Notes under the pieces: model-generated
Told to the model about the DNA's origin: nothing
The model's input: only the letters and a program-made list of their open reading frames with translations
Database searches by the model: none
Source of the DNA: Paenibacillus campinasensis
Lineage (GTDB): Bacteria > Bacillota > Bacilli > Paenibacillales > Paenibacillaceae
Direction: 5' to 3'
NCBI RefSeq assembly: GCF_002272015.1
Contig: NZ_NPBY01000033.1
Coordinates: 1 to 64,000, forward strand
Length of the DNA: 64,000 nucleotides
Program-made: the position numbers and the translations under genes
Part shown: positions 33,804-43,733 of the stretch, piece by piece
Layout of the letters: each line of letters begins with the position of its first letter
How positions within the stretch are numbered: position 1 is the first letter of the stretch

Positions 33804-34805
33804 TCAAGAATGAATTCGTTCATCTTCCTGCAACGTATCCGGATACAGATGGCATGCCGCCAGATGCCCTTCCCCGGTTTCGGCCAGCTCCGGCCTACGG
33901 GCCCGGCAGATGTCCATCACCTTCGGGCAGCGCGTATGAAACGCACAGCCGACCGGCGCGTCGGCCGGGCTCGGCACCTCTCCTTGCAAAAGGATGCGCG
34001 CCCGCCTCATATCCGGATCAGGCTCCGGCACCGCCGACAGCAGCGCCTGGGTATACGGGTGGCGGGGAGCAGAGTACAGCTTGTCCTTCTCCGCAATCTC
34101 GACGATGCGGCCGAGATACATCACCGCTATCCGATCAGAAATATGCTTGACGACACTGAGGTCATGCGCGATAAAAAGATACGTTAATCCGAATTCCTCC
34201 TGCAGATCCTGCAGCAGGTTGATCACCTGCGACTGAATCGACACATCCAGCGCCGACACCGGCTCGTCGGCTACGATCAGCTTCGGACGCAGCGACAGCG
34301 CCCGCGCAATGCCGATCCGCTGTCGCTGCCCGCCGGAGAACTGATGCGGATATCGCTGCAGATGACTTTGCGCAAGTCCGACCACATCGGTAAGCTCGCG
34401 GATCATCCGCTGCCGTTCTTGCCGGTCCCCAATTCCATGGACGATCAGCGGTTCCTCCAGGATTCGCTGCACCGTATGCCGCGGGTCCAGCGAAGAGAAC
34501 GGGTCCTGGAACACGATCTGCATATCCCTGCGCTTCATTCGGAGCTCCTTCGCAGACAGTGCTGTCAGCTCCGTTCCGTCAAACCGCACCTGGCCTCCTG
34601 TCGGCTCGATCAGCCGCAGCAGCGCCCGGCCTGTCGTCGATTTGCCGCAGCCGCTCTCCCCGACAAGGCCGAATGTCTCTCCTTGCATCACGGAAAAAGA
34701 AATGTCGTCCACCGCCTTGACCACGGCCCCCTGCTTTCCGAACCACTTGCGTTCGATCGGATAATATTTCTTCAGATGCTCGACCTGGAGCAGCGGCTCA
34801 CTCAT
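33804..34805 (-). CDS. Peptide ABC transporter ATP-binding protein (DppF/OppF type)
   Basis: The 333-residue ATPase has Walker [16 protein letters not shown] near residue 53, the Q-loop [11 protein letters not shown], the ABC signature [15 protein letters not shown] near residue 155 and Walker [14 protein letters not shown]. The C-terminal oligopeptide-transporter extension ([17 protein letters not shown]) is present. The N-terminal [23 protein letters not shown] sequence is typical of OppF. The ATG at 34805 overlaps the stop of the upstream ATPase gene by 4 bases (ATGA), with GGAGG in front; an ORF start at 34844 is not needed. Confidence 0.94.
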   Translation of the reverse strand: MSEPLLQVEHLKKYYPIERKWFGKQGAVVKAVDDISFSVMQGETFGLVGESGCGKSTTGRALLRLIEPTGGQVRFDGTELTALSAKELRMKRRDMQIVFQDPFSSLDPRHTVQRILEEPLIVHGIGDRQERQRMIRELTDVVGLAQSHLQRYPHQFSGGQRQRIGIARALSLRPKLIVADEPVSALDVSIQSQVINLLQDLQEEFGLTYLFIAHDLSVVKHISDRIAVMYLGRIVEIAEKDKLYSAPRHPYTQALLSAVPEPDPDMRRARILLQGEVPSPADAPVGCAFHTRCPKVMDICRARRPELAETGEGHLAACHLYPDTLQEDERIHS

Positions 34806-35794
34806 ACGACGTCCTCCTTGAACTTGACTTCGTGGAGCAGGCACCGGGAACGATGACCTGCTTCAAGCTCCACGAGCTCGGGAAGCTGCTCATAGCATGC
34901 CGGCATCACATGCTGGCAGCGATCCGCGAATCGGCAGCCCCTCATCTGCGTATGCAGAATCGGCACATGGCCAGGAATCGAGAACAGGCGGCGGCGCTGC
35001 TCGTTCATTCTCGGCACCGACTGGATCAGCCCTTGGGTATAGGGATGCAGCGGATTTTTGAATATATGCCGCACCGTTCCCTCTTCCACAACCTTCCCGG
35101 CATACATGACCGCGACGCGGTCGCACATCTCGGCGACAACGCCAAGATCATGCGTAATCATCATGACCGCCGTGCCATTCTCTTCGTTCAGACGACGAAT
35201 CAAATCAAGAATCTGCGCTTGAATGGTGACATCCAGCGCCGTCGTCGGCTCATCTGCAATCAGCAGCTCCGGGCCGCAGGATATCGCCATCGCAATCATG
35301 ACCCGCTGCCGCATGCCCCCGGACAATTGATGAGGATATTCATCAATGATGGACTCCGGCCTTGGGATGCCGACTTTCCTCAGCATGTCCACCGTGTGGG
35401 CTCTCGCTTCCTTTTTGCCAAGTCCCCGATGGGCAGAAACCGCTTCCCTTATTTGCTGACCGACTGTGAACAGCGGATTCAGCGAGGTCATCGGCTCCTG
35501 AAAGATCATGGATATTGCATTGCCGCGGATTCCGCGCATCTCCCGTTCCTTTAAGCGGAGAATATCCCGCTCTTTGAAGCGAATGGCTCCGCCTACAATT
35601 TTGCCTGGCGGCGAAGGGATAAGCCTTAGCACCGAAAGCGAGGTGACGCTTTTGCCACAGCCTGATTCCCCGACAACGCCGAGGACCTCACCGGCATGCA
35701 CATGGAGGCTCACACCATCCACAGCAGGAATTTCCCCGCGATCGGTGAAGAAATGGGTGCGTAAATCTTCGATCTGCAGAATGGGTTGAGTCAT
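34802..35794 (-). CDS. Peptide ABC transporter ATP-binding protein (DppD/OppD type)
   Basis: The 330-residue ATPase has Walker [20 protein letters not shown] near residue 43, the Q-loop [18 protein letters not shown], the ABC signature [14 protein letters not shown] near residue 155 and Walker [14 protein letters not shown]. The C-terminal extension with [16 protein letters not shown] is present. The N-terminus [27 protein letters not shown] is typical of DppD/OppD. It is the first gene of the operon; the promoter must lie in 35795-36102. AAAGGGGCC precedes the ATG. Confidence 0.94.
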   Translation of the reverse strand: MTQPILQIEDLRTHFFTDRGEIPAVDGVSLHVHAGEVLGVVGESGCGKSVTSLSVLRLIPSPPGKIVGGAIRFKERDILRLKEREMRGIRGNAISMIFQEPMTSLNPLFTVGQQIREAVSAHRGLGKKEARAHTVDMLRKVGIPRPESIIDEYPHQLSGGMRQRVMIAMAISCGPELLIADEPTTALDVTIQAQILDLIRRLNEENGTAVMMITHDLGVVAEMCDRVAVMYAGKVVEEGTVRHIFKNPLHPYTQGLIQSVPRMNEQRRRLFSIPGHVPILHTQMRGCRFADRCQHVMPACYEQLPELVELEAGHRSRCLLHEVKFKEDVV

Positions 35795-36102
35795 AGTACA
35801 GGCCCCTTTTCATATGAAGGATAGATTCATGCCGTTATTCGCCAGACTTCTGCTTCTTCTCTCGAATTTCGTCAATGTCCGACAACCTCCCTCGAACCAA
35901 TCATTAATTTGTTATATTTCCTAACAATTGAGAGAATAATTCCCTGTTTGATAAGTTACTTTACAATATTTTGAATGGGTAGACAAGACATAATTTCTTT
36001 TATGTTATATTTATGGGATTATTATGTAACCTATATAAAATTACCAAACCAGCGTAATGAAGGGCCAGAGGTGCTATAGCTCAGTCTCTTTTGGAAGCAC
36101 AA
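35795..36102. other. AT-rich upstream region of the peptide ABC operon
   Basis: No gene is visible. The stretch 35905-36050 is very AT-rich and must hold the operon promoter. AATTGAGAGAATAATT near 35925-35940 has weak similarity to a CodY box; the match is too poor to call. Confidence 0.4.
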
Positions 36103-36134
36103 AAAAACAGCGTCCCTATGGGGAAGCTGTCATG
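36103..36134 (-). terminator. Intrinsic terminator of the 36157-36905 gene pair
   Basis: On the minus strand ACAGCTTCCC pairs with GGGACGCTGT (one mismatch) around CATA, followed by seven T. Confidence 0.85.
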
Positions 36135-36156
36135 CGGCTTATACGATTGTTCGATT

Positions 36157-36612
36157 CTATTGACTGTTCTCAAACAACGCTTTTACCTCGTTAAAATCAA
36201 ATTCATTTACGATTTCATAGGTTGAAGCATATTTTTTATGCCTGCTTAAGCTGTTGCTGATTTGCACCCTATTCTCGTGAAACGTCACATGAATGGTCGG
36301 ACCGCTACTAGGTCTGAACCACAGAACGTATCGTTCGTCAATCCCCCGGCTCTCGGCAGCTCTTAATTCCAGATCAGACAGCTGCTCAAAGACCTGGTTG
36401 ATCCGTTCCCTGTCCGTGATTTCTATCCCTGGTTCCAGCTTCCCGAAAGCGTACTTATGCATGACGATTGAATAGGTATTCTCCGGGTCCCCTATGGCAT
36501 CATGAACAAGCGCTTTAAACGTCGTCCTGGATTGAACAGCCGCGGCAATCATACCGGTAACAATAATCCCCGCTACTACAATCCATAACATGTTCCAATG
36601 CTTACTCTTCAT
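36157..36612 (-). CDS. Hypothetical membrane-anchored protein
   Basis: The 151-residue protein has one membrane segment near residues 7-26 (MLWIVVAGIIVTGMIAAAV), with the rest probably outside. The outer part has alternating strands and charged residues (for example HVTFHENRVQIS) and no motif I recognise. The ATG at 36612 has GGGGAGG 5-6 bases upstream. The frame could start earlier and overlap the upstream gene. It follows 36636-36905 directly on the same strand and shares a terminator, so the two are probably a small operon. Confidence 0.7.
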   Translation of the reverse strand: MKSKHWNMLWIVVAGIIVTGMIAAAVQSRTTFKALVHDAIGDPENTYSIVMHKYAFGKLEPGIEITDRERINQVFEQLSDLELRAAESRGIDERYVLWFRPSSGPTIHVTFHENRVQISNSLSRHKKYASTYEIVNEFDFNEVKALFENSQ

Positions 36613-36635
36613 TCGGCCCTCCCCTGAATCCGGTG

Positions 36636-36905
36636 TCATGTGCAGCATCCAAGCACCTGTTCACTATCCTTGGCTTTGATCATCAATCTTCCAGCTTCAT
36701 CTATGACATAAGGAATGCGGCTCTCTTCCAATCGCTGTAGAAGAGACTCATCTGCGTGTTCCGTGAACACCAAATACGCACTATCCCTGGCCTGAATATC
36801 CAGCCCCGTATGAATCATGAGCACGAGGAGCACTAACACCGTCAAAGCCAGCATTACTTTTGCATATCTTCTCACGATTGCCAAATCCCTCCTTCCTAAA
36901 TCCAT
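36636..36905 (-). CDS. Hypothetical small membrane protein with a FliF/YscJ-like segment
   Basis: The ~89-residue protein has one membrane segment (VMLALTVLVLLVLMIHTG) and an outer part LLQRLEESRIPYVIDEAGRL that resembles the short repeat in FliF/YscJ ring proteins and related secretion proteins. The similarity is short and may only reflect a common alpha-beta fold. The start is unsure: an ATG at 36905, or a GTG at 36875 that lies 12 bases after GGAAGGAGGG. It ends just before the 36157-36612 gene. Confidence 0.6.
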   Translation of the reverse strand: MDLGRRDLAIVRRYAKVMLALTVLVLLVLMIHTGLDIQARDSAYLVFTEHADESLLQRLEESRIPYVIDEAGRLMIKAKDSEQVLGCCT

Positions 36906-37013
36906 TATGAAGCAGCGTCCCCGATCCTTCAATGCTTGTGATTCGAGGATCAACATGTTATTTTTATTAGGATAACACATTAGGATGCGTGATCGATCCA
37001 AGAAGGAGCTGCT

Positions 37014-38066
37014 ATGGCACGAAAAGTATCAATTCAAGTACTGGCCGACGAGCTGGGCCTGTCCAAATATGCGGTTTCTCGCGCGTTAAGCGGGAAATCG
37101 GGGGTAAGTGAAGCGACGCGGCAGCGCGTGATTGAACTGGCCAAATCACTTGGCTATCAGAAGGCTTCATTCTCACAGCCTTCGGAAACCGGGCGGGAGC
37201 CGGACGCCCCCTCTCCGTTCATCCTGATCTGCATGCGCCATATCCATTCAGGCAACCACTCCTATTGGCAGCGGGTCTTAAATGGCATGCTGATGAGCTG
37301 TGACCAGCAGGGGCTGCCCTATGTCATTGTATCGCCGGAGCTGGAAGCTGCGAAACTCACTGGCGAGCCGGAATCCCCGCAGCATATGCTGGCTCCGCAT
37401 CTGGATTGGACTCGCTGTGGCGGAATCGTGGTCATGGGCACTTTTCCCCATTCGATCTTGGGTCTTGTCGCCCGTGCGGAACGCCCGTATGTGCTCGTAG
37501 ATCATGTCGATCCGCTCATATCCTGTGACAAAATAAATAATGACAATATTGAGGCCGGGTCCATTATCACCCGACATCTATTGTCATTGCACTGTACACA
37601 TCTTGGCTTTATTACCGACAAGGCCTGGTCTGCCAGCTTCGCCGACCGCCTGGCCGGCGCGAGGTCTGCCATGGACAGCCCTCACGGGACAGAGGCCAGA
37701 CTGACCGAATGGCGAATTCCTTATGGCGAACCGGGCTGGGAGAACGCCTTGTACCAGCAATTTGTCCATACCGAGCCGGACAAGCGTCCGGATGCCTGGA
37801 TCGGAGCCAATGACGATATTGCTATCCGCTGGATGCGAAAGCTTCAGACCGAAGGCATCAGCATCCCGGAATCTGCCCGCATTGCGGGCATCGATAATGT
37901 GGAGGCTTCAACACTCGTTTCACCGCAGCTCACAACGGTCAACCTGTGCAAGGAAGAGCTGGGCGGACGGGCGATCGAAGCGCTGCTGCGCCGGATTGAA
38001 CGGCCGGGCGCGCCGATGGAATCCATCCATCTCTCCACCCGCTTAATTCCTAGAGCCAGCACGTAA
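37014..38066 (+). CDS. LacI family transcriptional regulator
   Basis: The 350-residue protein has the LacI headpiece (SIQVLADELGLSKYAVSRAL, then SGKSGVSEATRQRVIELAKSLGY) and a periplasmic-binding-like effector domain (PFILICMRHIHSGNHSYWQRVL near residue 68; IGANDDIAIRWMRKLQTEGI near residue 260; IAGIDNVEASTLVSPQLTTVNL). GAAGGAG precedes the ATG. It lies at the end of the glycan-utilisation locus and is convergent with it, so it is a candidate local repressor. Upstream, TGTTAT and ATAACA half-sites (36957-36978) could be its own operator. Confidence 0.92.
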   Translation: MARKVSIQVLADELGLSKYAVSRALSGKSGVSEATRQRVIELAKSLGYQKASFSQPSETGREPDAPSPFILICMRHIHSGNHSYWQRVLNGMLMSCDQQGLPYVIVSPELEAAKLTGEPESPQHMLAPHLDWTRCGGIVVMGTFPHSILGLVARAERPYVLVDHVDPLISCDKINNDNIEAGSIITRHLLSLHCTHLGFITDKAWSASFADRLAGARSAMDSPHGTEARLTEWRIPYGEPGWENALYQQFVHTEPDKRPDAWIGANDDIAIRWMRKLQTEGISIPESARIAGIDNVEASTLVSPQLTTVNLCKEELGGRAIEALLRRIERPGAPMESIHLSTRLIPRAST

Positions 38067-38067
38067 G

Positions 38068-38096
38068 GGGGATGGGCCGCTATGGCCCTCCCCCTC
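38068..38096 (+). terminator. Hairpin after the LacI gene
   Basis: GGGGGATGGGCC pairs with GGCCCTCCCCC around a short loop directly after the stop codon. The U tract is poor; termination is inferred from position. Confidence 0.6.
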
Positions 38097-38269
38097 CGTC
38101 GATGCTCATCGAATAGCCGTACCGCTAATAACAAGGTGATTCATCCCTTTACATGGGGATAATCCCTCTTTACGTGTTCACCTTGCTGCGCTTCCTCTTC
38201 AGCAATCGATTCGGCCTTTCTCAGACATGCCCGCTCCCGGTTGCCCTGTTCGGCAACCGCCACATCCCC

Positions 38270-39154
38270 TTATTCCTTCACACTGCCAAGCACAATTCCC
38301 TTGACGAAGAACCGCTGCAGAAACGGGTACAGCAGCAGAATCGGCAATGAGCCGATAAAGATCTGTGCAGCCTTAAAGGTCCGGTTGGAGACATCCGCCA
38401 GCGCGGCGGCATCGTCGGCCGTAATGTTGGTCAGATTGGTCTGTACGATAATCGTCTGCAAGTAACTCGATAGCGGATATTTCTCCGGCGAGTTCATAAG
38501 CAGCAGCCCGTCAAACCACTCGTTCCACTGTCCGACAATCGTGAACAGCGTCACCGTAGCCATCGCCGGCAGCGACAGCGGCGCGTATATGTTCCACAAG
38601 CTTGTGATATAACCGCCGCCGTCGATAAAGCAGGATTCCTCCAGCTCTTTAGGCAGGCCGCGGAAGAAGTTCAACAGCAGGATGACGTTGAACACCGCGA
38701 CCGCTCCCGGAATGATCAGCGCCCAGAGCGTATCGATCAGACCGGTATCGCGAATCGTCATATACCTCGGGATCAGCCCGCCGGAGAACAAAGTGGTGAA
38801 TACGAAGAACCAGGCATACTGCGTCCGGAATTTGAAGTCCTTCGGCTCCTTGGACAGCGGGTAGGCAATAAGCAGCGTCAGCAGCATGCTGATGGCCGTT
38901 CCAAGTACCACCCGCTGAACCGTGATCCACATTGCCACCATAAATTGCGGCTTGTTCAGTACATATTGATAGGATGCCAGTGTAAAGTCTACTGGCCACA
39001 GCTTGACCACCCCGGCCGTTGCCGCCCATTTGGAGCTGAGTGATACTGCCAGAATATGAACGATAGGAAGGAAGCACAGCAGCCCCAAACCAATCAGAAT
39101 CACATAGTTGAAGCCCAGAAATATTTTGCGACTGAGTGACGGTTTATGCAGCAT
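38270..39154 (-). CDS. Sugar ABC transporter permease (LplC/YtcP type)
   Basis: The ~294-residue permease of the CUT1 class has a first membrane segment near residues 14-35 (FNYVILIGLGLLCFLPIVHI), the typical following WAATAGVVKLWPVDFTLASYQYVL stretch, and the EAA-loop region LEESCFIDGGGYITSLWNIYAPLS-like near residue 185. It ends FVKGIVLGSVKE, standard for the LplC/YtcP subgroup. The start is ATG 39154 or GTG 39163; GGAAGGAG lies upstream. It is the last gene of the locus. No matching ATPase is present, as in other Lpl-type loci, where a shared MsmX-like ATPase is normally encoded elsewhere. Confidence 0.93.
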   Translation of the reverse strand: MLHKPSLSRKIFLGFNYVILIGLGLLCFLPIVHILAVSLSSKWAATAGVVKLWPVDFTLASYQYVLNKPQFMVAMWITVQRVVLGTAISMLLTLLIAYPLSKEPKDFKFRTQYAWFFVFTTLFSGGLIPRYMTIRDTGLIDTLWALIIPGAVAVFNVILLLNFFRGLPKELEESCFIDGGGYITSLWNIYAPLSLPAMATVTLFTIVGQWNEWFDGLLLMNSPEKYPLSSYLQTIIVQTNLTNITADDAAALADVSNRTFKAAQIFIGSLPILLLYPFLQRFFVKGIVLGSVKE

Positions 39155-39172
39155 GATCGGCACAACTCCTTC

Positions 39173-40072
39173 CTAGAATATTCGATAATTGGCAAATTTC
39201 GAGGCGAGCGAATAGGACACCACGATAAACACAAATGAAATGATGGACTTGAACAATCCGATTGCGGTAGCGACCCCGTACTGCGCGCCCTGCATCCCGA
39301 TCCGGTAAATGAAGGTGTCCAGAATGTCCCCGCTCTCATACACCTGCGGGCTGTACAGGTTGAATACCTGGTCAAAGCCTGCGTTCAGCACGTTGCCAAG
39401 GGACAAAGTCGCCAGCAGGATAATGATCGGCAGCATGCCCGGAAGCGTAATATGCCATGTCTGCTTCCACCGGTTCGCCCCGTCCACCGTCGCCGCTTCA
39501 TACAGTGCCGGATTGATCGACGTGAGCGCTGCCAGGTAAACGATTGTGCTGAAGCCGAACTCCTTCCATATATCCGTAATGACAAGCGTGTACGGGAACC
39601 ATTTATTGCTGCCTAGGAAAAAGATCGGTTCTATGCCGAACAGCCCCAGCACCTGATTGACAATGCCGCTGGTCGGCGACAGGATATCGATAAAAATCCC
39701 GCCGAGAATAACCCAGGACAGAAAATGCGGCAAATACACGAGCGTCTGCACGCCGCGCTTGATCAGCTCATTGCGCAGCTCGTTCAGCAGCAGCGAGACG
39801 ACGATCGGAACGATCAGGCCCCCGATAATTTTCATAAACGCAATAAACACGGTGTTCCATATAATCTGTCCGGTCTCCGGCAGGTCAAACACGTAGCGGA
39901 AGTTATCCAGACCGATCCACTCGGAACCAAACAATCCTTTGAAGGGAACAAATTTCTGAAAAGCCATGGCAATTCCGACCATCGGCCAATAGCTGTAGAT
40001 CAGCACAATGATGACGCCGGGCAAGATCATCAGATGAAGCGGCCATTGCCGCCGAAATTTTTTGTCTAACAT
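39173..40072 (-). CDS. Sugar ABC transporter permease (LplB/YteP type)
   Basis: The 299-residue CUT1 permease starts with a charged tail and a membrane segment (WPLHLMILPGVIIVLIYSYWPM), followed by FQKFVPFKGLFGSEWIGLDNFRYVF, typical of LplB/YteP. The EAA motif is LYEAATVDGANRWKQTWHITLPGMLPII near residue 195. It ends SLASKFANYRIF. The ATG at 40072 has AGGAGG 6 bases upstream. It is followed after 18 bases by the second permease. Confidence 0.94.
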   Translation of the reverse strand: MLDKKFRRQWPLHLMILPGVIIVLIYSYWPMVGIAMAFQKFVPFKGLFGSEWIGLDNFRYVFDLPETGQIIWNTVFIAFMKIIGGLIVPIVVSLLLNELRNELIKRGVQTLVYLPHFLSWVILGGIFIDILSPTSGIVNQVLGLFGIEPIFFLGSNKWFPYTLVITDIWKEFGFSTIVYLAALTSINPALYEAATVDGANRWKQTWHITLPGMLPIIILLATLSLGNVLNAGFDQVFNLYSPQVYESGDILDTFIYRIGMQGAQYGVATAIGLFKSIISFVFIVVSYSLASKFANYRIF

Positions 40073-40194
40073 GGCGATCCTCCTGTCTTTCATATAACAT
40101 CCGCCTGGCCGCAGCCATGAATAGGAAAGAGGGCCGGTCGATGCCCGTGCCCTCCTCCTTTGACCCGAGTTGACGCGTTAGCTGTTCGTTTCCA

Positions 40195-41880
40195 TTATCT
40201 AGCTGCTTTCCACGCGTTGACCTCTTCCGTAATTTGGTCGCCGCCAAGCTTTTTCCAGTTGGCCACGAACTCATCGAAGCTGTCTAGGCTTGCCTCGCCG
40301 AGAATGATTTTGATGAACGTTTCCTGTTCCAGCCGATCCAGCGTCGCTTTACGGTCCGCCATCGTTTCGGTTGGCGCGCCGACATAGGCGTTTGTCGTCA
40401 CTTTGCCTTCGTCGTTCAGCAGACGCAGCTGCTTCATGGAACCGTCAGGCCCGTTAGCCGCATACCCCGACCAGCCAAGCGGATTGTTGCCCGCCAGATA
40501 TTCCTGGAACTCCTTGTACATAATGACCGTCTCAGCGCTTGAAATCTCCGCATCGCTGCCGCTCTCGAGCGCTTTCTCCAGCTCCTCCTGACGGATCAGG
40601 TCCTTGTTCGGGTTCACGACTTCCACAAGGGAATATTTATTGACACCGATGGACGTATCTCCTTCAACCACCTGACCGTACTTGTCAAACTCCGCATTCT
40701 CACTGTACAGCTTCTCATAATACAGGTTGGCCAGCTTCACGATCACTTCCGGATTGCTGTATCCCTTCTTCACAACGTAGTATTGCGATACGGCAAACGG
40801 CATTTGCACCGTCGCTGCCCCGCCATCCACTGAAGGAACAGGATACGACTTCCATTTCACATTTTCATCCTCTTTCACCATGTCCCATAACGGCCATGCC
40901 GGATACCAGCTCGGTCCGATGATCATGCCGATTTTATTCGTGGTAACCGATTCGAACACTTTGACCGTGTCCTTGACCCCAAATTCCGGATCAATCAGTT
41001 TGTTCTGGAACATCTCCTGAAGCTTGCCCAACGCTTCCTTCATCTCCGGCTGGATGCTGCCAAATTGCAGATTGCCTGCTGCATCCTCTACCCAGATCTG
41101 CGGAAACCCGCCAAACCCGTTAAAGAATCCGACCGAGGAAGCGTTCAATCCGATATCCTTGGTCAGCGCCAGCCCGTAGGTGTCCGCCTTGCCGTTGCCA
41201 TCCGGATCCTGCTTCGCAAACGCCTCGGCGATCGCAATCAGATCATCCATGGAGCTCGGCTCCGGAAGATTCAGCTTCTCCATCCAATCCTCCCGAACCC
41301 ACACGAGCGGCGCCGAGCCGCCGATGACCGGCTGTGTGGAAGGAATGGCCAACAGCTTGCCGTCAAATGTCGCTGACGGAAGCGCATTCTTCTCGATGTC
41401 CATGACCATCTTCAAATCTTCGCTTGCGTAATTATCGAAGGCTGCGGTCAGGTCTTCCAGCTGTCCCGCGTCCGCCAGCTGTCTCAGCTGGGTCGCGTTC
41501 ACCTGCATAATGTCAGGCAGATCGTTGGAAGCAATCGCAATATTCAGCTTGGACTCATACTGCTCTGAGCCCGTCACAATCCATTTGTAGTTCAGATTGA
41601 TGCCCATCTCTTTGTAGAGCTCCGTCCACACATTGTCTTTAATGTCTTGCCCCGCCGGGAATTTCACTTCCTCACCGACATAGCGGACAGCGTCAATCGT
41701 AATCGGCGGATCATACGTTCCGAACGGATCCCCCGGCTCGCTGACGGCGGCACCCGGATTGTCGGCATTGGATGGGCTGTCCCCGCCGCTTCCGTTGTTT
41801 CCGGTGCTGCACGCACTGAGCACAAGCGCCAGCATCATCACACTTAACAACCATTTGGACATGCTCTTTCTTTGTTTCAC
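40195..41880 (-). CDS. Extracellular sugar-binding lipoprotein (LplA type)
   Basis: The 561-residue protein has a lipoprotein signal peptide ending VLSACSTG (Cys near residue 24). The family 1 solute-binding fold follows, with NVWTELYKEMGINLNYKWIVTGSEQYESKLNIAIASNDLPDIM-like sequence near residues 84-125, the mark of the LplA group. It should bind an oligosaccharide or glycan fragment for the two permeases encoded downstream. GTG is the start, with GGAGG 8 bases upstream. It follows the response regulator gene after 161 bases, which probably contains a promoter controlled by that regulator. Confidence 0.93.
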   Translation of the reverse strand: MKQRKSMSKWLLSVMMLALVLSACSTGNNGSGGDSPSNADNPGAAVSEPGDPFGTYDPPITIDAVRYVGEEVKFPAGQDIKDNVWTELYKEMGINLNYKWIVTGSEQYESKLNIAIASNDLPDIMQVNATQLRQLADAGQLEDLTAAFDNYASEDLKMVMDIEKNALPSATFDGKLLAIPSTQPVIGGSAPLVWVREDWMEKLNLPEPSSMDDLIAIAEAFAKQDPDGNGKADTYGLALTKDIGLNASSVGFFNGFGGFPQIWVEDAAGNLQFGSIQPEMKEALGKLQEMFQNKLIDPEFGVKDTVKVFESVTTNKIGMIIGPSWYPAWPLWDMVKEDENVKWKSYPVPSVDGGAATVQMPFAVSQYYVVKKGYSNPEVIVKLANLYYEKLYSENAEFDKYGQVVEGDTSIGVNKYSLVEVVNPNKDLIRQEELEKALESGSDAEISSAETVIMYKEFQEYLAGNNPLGWSGYAANGPDGSMKQLRLLNDEGKVTTNAYVGAPTETMADRKATLDRLEQETFIKIILGEASLDSFDEFVANWKKLGGDQITEEVNAWKAAR

Positions 41881-42041
41881 GTTTGCGACCTCCTCGAATA
41901 CATTTCGTATTTCTGCTGATCATCAGGTGTTTATCCCAAGCAGTCTTTGCTGAGTGCTGCAAGCTGCTGCTGCTTTGAAATCAGTATAAGTGAGGCGAAA
42001 AAGGCTATCTACTTTAAGGTTTTTACTTTAGTATCTTCTCT

Positions 42042-43733
42042 TTACCTGTTTTGCAGTTCCCTGTATTCCTGAGGGGTCAGATGCGTTGTTTTTTTGAAAA
42101 AACGATAAAAATACGGCGGTGAACTGAACCCTACCGCTGCTGCGATGACATGGATCTTCTCCGATGTTTCTGCCAGCAGCTGCTTCGCCTTCGCCAATCT
42201 GGCTGCGTTAATGGACTCCGACAACCCCTCGCCGGTCACCTGCTTGTACAATCGAGACAGGTAGGACGGGTTATGTCCAACAGCCTCCCCGATCTGTGTC
42301 AAGGACAAGTCCCCCGCCAGATGCTCCTCGATATAGGCCTTGACCTTGGCAATCACCTCATGCTGCTGATCCTGCTTGCCCTGCTCCTTCTGTCCGAAGA
42401 TCACTTCAGCCAGGCGGGTGAAATAGCTGATCGCCTCTGTCCAGGAATCATGCTCCTCCAGATGCGTGAGCCGGATATAATCCACGGTTTCTCCTCCCTC
42501 CACAACCTGGCAGATCGATTCCAGCTCCACGATGGGCGGCATGAACACAGACACGAGACCGTAATAGACCTCCATCTTGAGCAGATGCTCATATTCTGGC
42601 GGAAAACAAGAGGCATCCGTCACCTCCCGAAACAGCTTCAGAAATTCCTCCTTGTCTCCGTTCTCCAGACACCCGCGTAGAAGGTCCATTCGCTTCAAAT
42701 GCATGCGCGAGCGTCCGATATCCCGCTGACTTTCCGGACGATTGATCGTCATCGTCTCCGTCAACAGCACCTCATGGCCGATGCCAAGCCCGCTGTCCAT
42801 CAAATATTTCAGATCCTCAAATTTATCGGAGAGATGCTCCCATGGCGTCCATTCCCCGGCGAGAGCGAAAGAGGTTTTCAGTTTCAGCAGCGATTTGCAG
42901 GTCTCCTGGATCTGCTCCAGCATGCCGTGTACGAACCGCTTTACCCGGTCCTCAATCGGCTCGTTCTCGCGCGTAAGGCGATGTGCGCTCTGATCCCCTT
43001 TGTACTGCAGCATCCAGATCAATTTGGATCGCCCGTACTCCACGGACATGCTCACTGTCATCGGAGCCAGCAGCTCACTCGTAATATTTTGCACGGCGTA
43101 CAGCAGGAGCGGCTGCGCAGCTGGGCCGCCGAGGTGACTCCAGCTGTCGACCCGGCACAGCAGCACCAGGCAAGGCTTGTCGGCCACAAGCTTCATATCC
43201 AGCTCCCGAAATCGCTGCTCCAGCTCCTCTCTCCGGGTGCGTCCAGGCGCTCGCTGCAACAGCTCCAGCATATATTGCTGCTGCAGGAACGGCAGCGCCA
43301 TCCGCAGATTTTCCCGCGCCCGCGCAATCAGGCTGTCCGCCGCCAGCTCCTGATCAAGCAGCACCATCGTCTTCTCAATAGCTTTCAGAACCGCGTCATT
43401 TCCCTCCGTCTTCAGAATATAGTCGACGCTGCCTTCCCGAATCGCTTCCTGGATGTAACTGAAATCATCGTATCCGGTCAAAAAGATGACTTTGCAGTGC
43501 GGCCATAGTTTGACGATTTCCTTCTGCAGCGCAAGCCCGCTCATGCCGGGCATTTTAATATCCGACAGCACGATGTCCATCTTCGTCCGCTTCAGCCAGC
43601 TCAGCGCCTCACTCGCGGAGTATGCCTTGTGAATTTCCAGATTGAGATGCTCCGAGCGCTCGCACAGGTCTGCCAGACCGTTCACAATAAAAGGCTCATC
43701 ATCCACAATTAAGATGCGATACATACTGTTCAT
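42042..43733 (-). CDS. Response regulator with AraC DNA-binding domain (YesN type)
   Basis: The ~563-residue protein has an N-terminal receiver domain (YRILIVDDEPFIVNGLADLCE; phosphorylated Asp in MDIVLSDIKMPGMSG; Lys in DYILKTEG), a long middle region, and two C-terminal AraC helix-turn-helix motifs (LSLTQIGEAVGHNPSYLSRLYKQVTG and IHVIAAAVGFSSPPYFYRFFKKTTHLTPQEYR). Its ATG overlaps the stop of the histidine kinase (TGATG) with GGAG 7 bases before, so the two are coupled. It likely activates the adjacent binding-protein/permease genes. Confidence 0.95.
   Translation of the reverse strand: MNSMYRILIVDDEPFIVNGLADLCERSEHLNLEIHKAYSASEALSWLKRTKMDIVLSDIKMPGMSGLALQKEIVKLWPHCKVIFLTGYDDFSYIQEAIREGSVDYILKTEGNDAVLKAIEKTMVLLDQELAADSLIARARENLRMALPFLQQQYMLELLQRAPGRTRREELEQRFRELDMKLVADKPCLVLLCRVDSWSHLGGPAAQPLLLYAVQNITSELLAPMTVSMSVEYGRSKLIWMLQYKGDQSAHRLTRENEPIEDRVKRFVHGMLEQIQETCKSLLKLKTSFALAGEWTPWEHLSDKFEDLKYLMDSGLGIGHEVLLTETMTINRPESQRDIGRSRMHLKRMDLLRGCLENGDKEEFLKLFREVTDASCFPPEYEHLLKMEVYYGLVSVFMPPIVELESICQVVEGGETVDYIRLTHLEEHDSWTEAISYFTRLAEVIFGQKEQGKQDQQHEVIAKVKAYIEEHLAGDLSLTQIGEAVGHNPSYLSRLYKQVTGEGLSESINAARLAKAKQLLAETSEKIHVIAAAVGFSSPPYFYRFFKKTTHLTPQEYRELQNR

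Noticed and set aside
35920-35945. CodY-like box before the peptide ABC operon
   Set aside because: AATTGAGAGAATAATT matches the CodY consensus too poorly to call in an AT-rich region.
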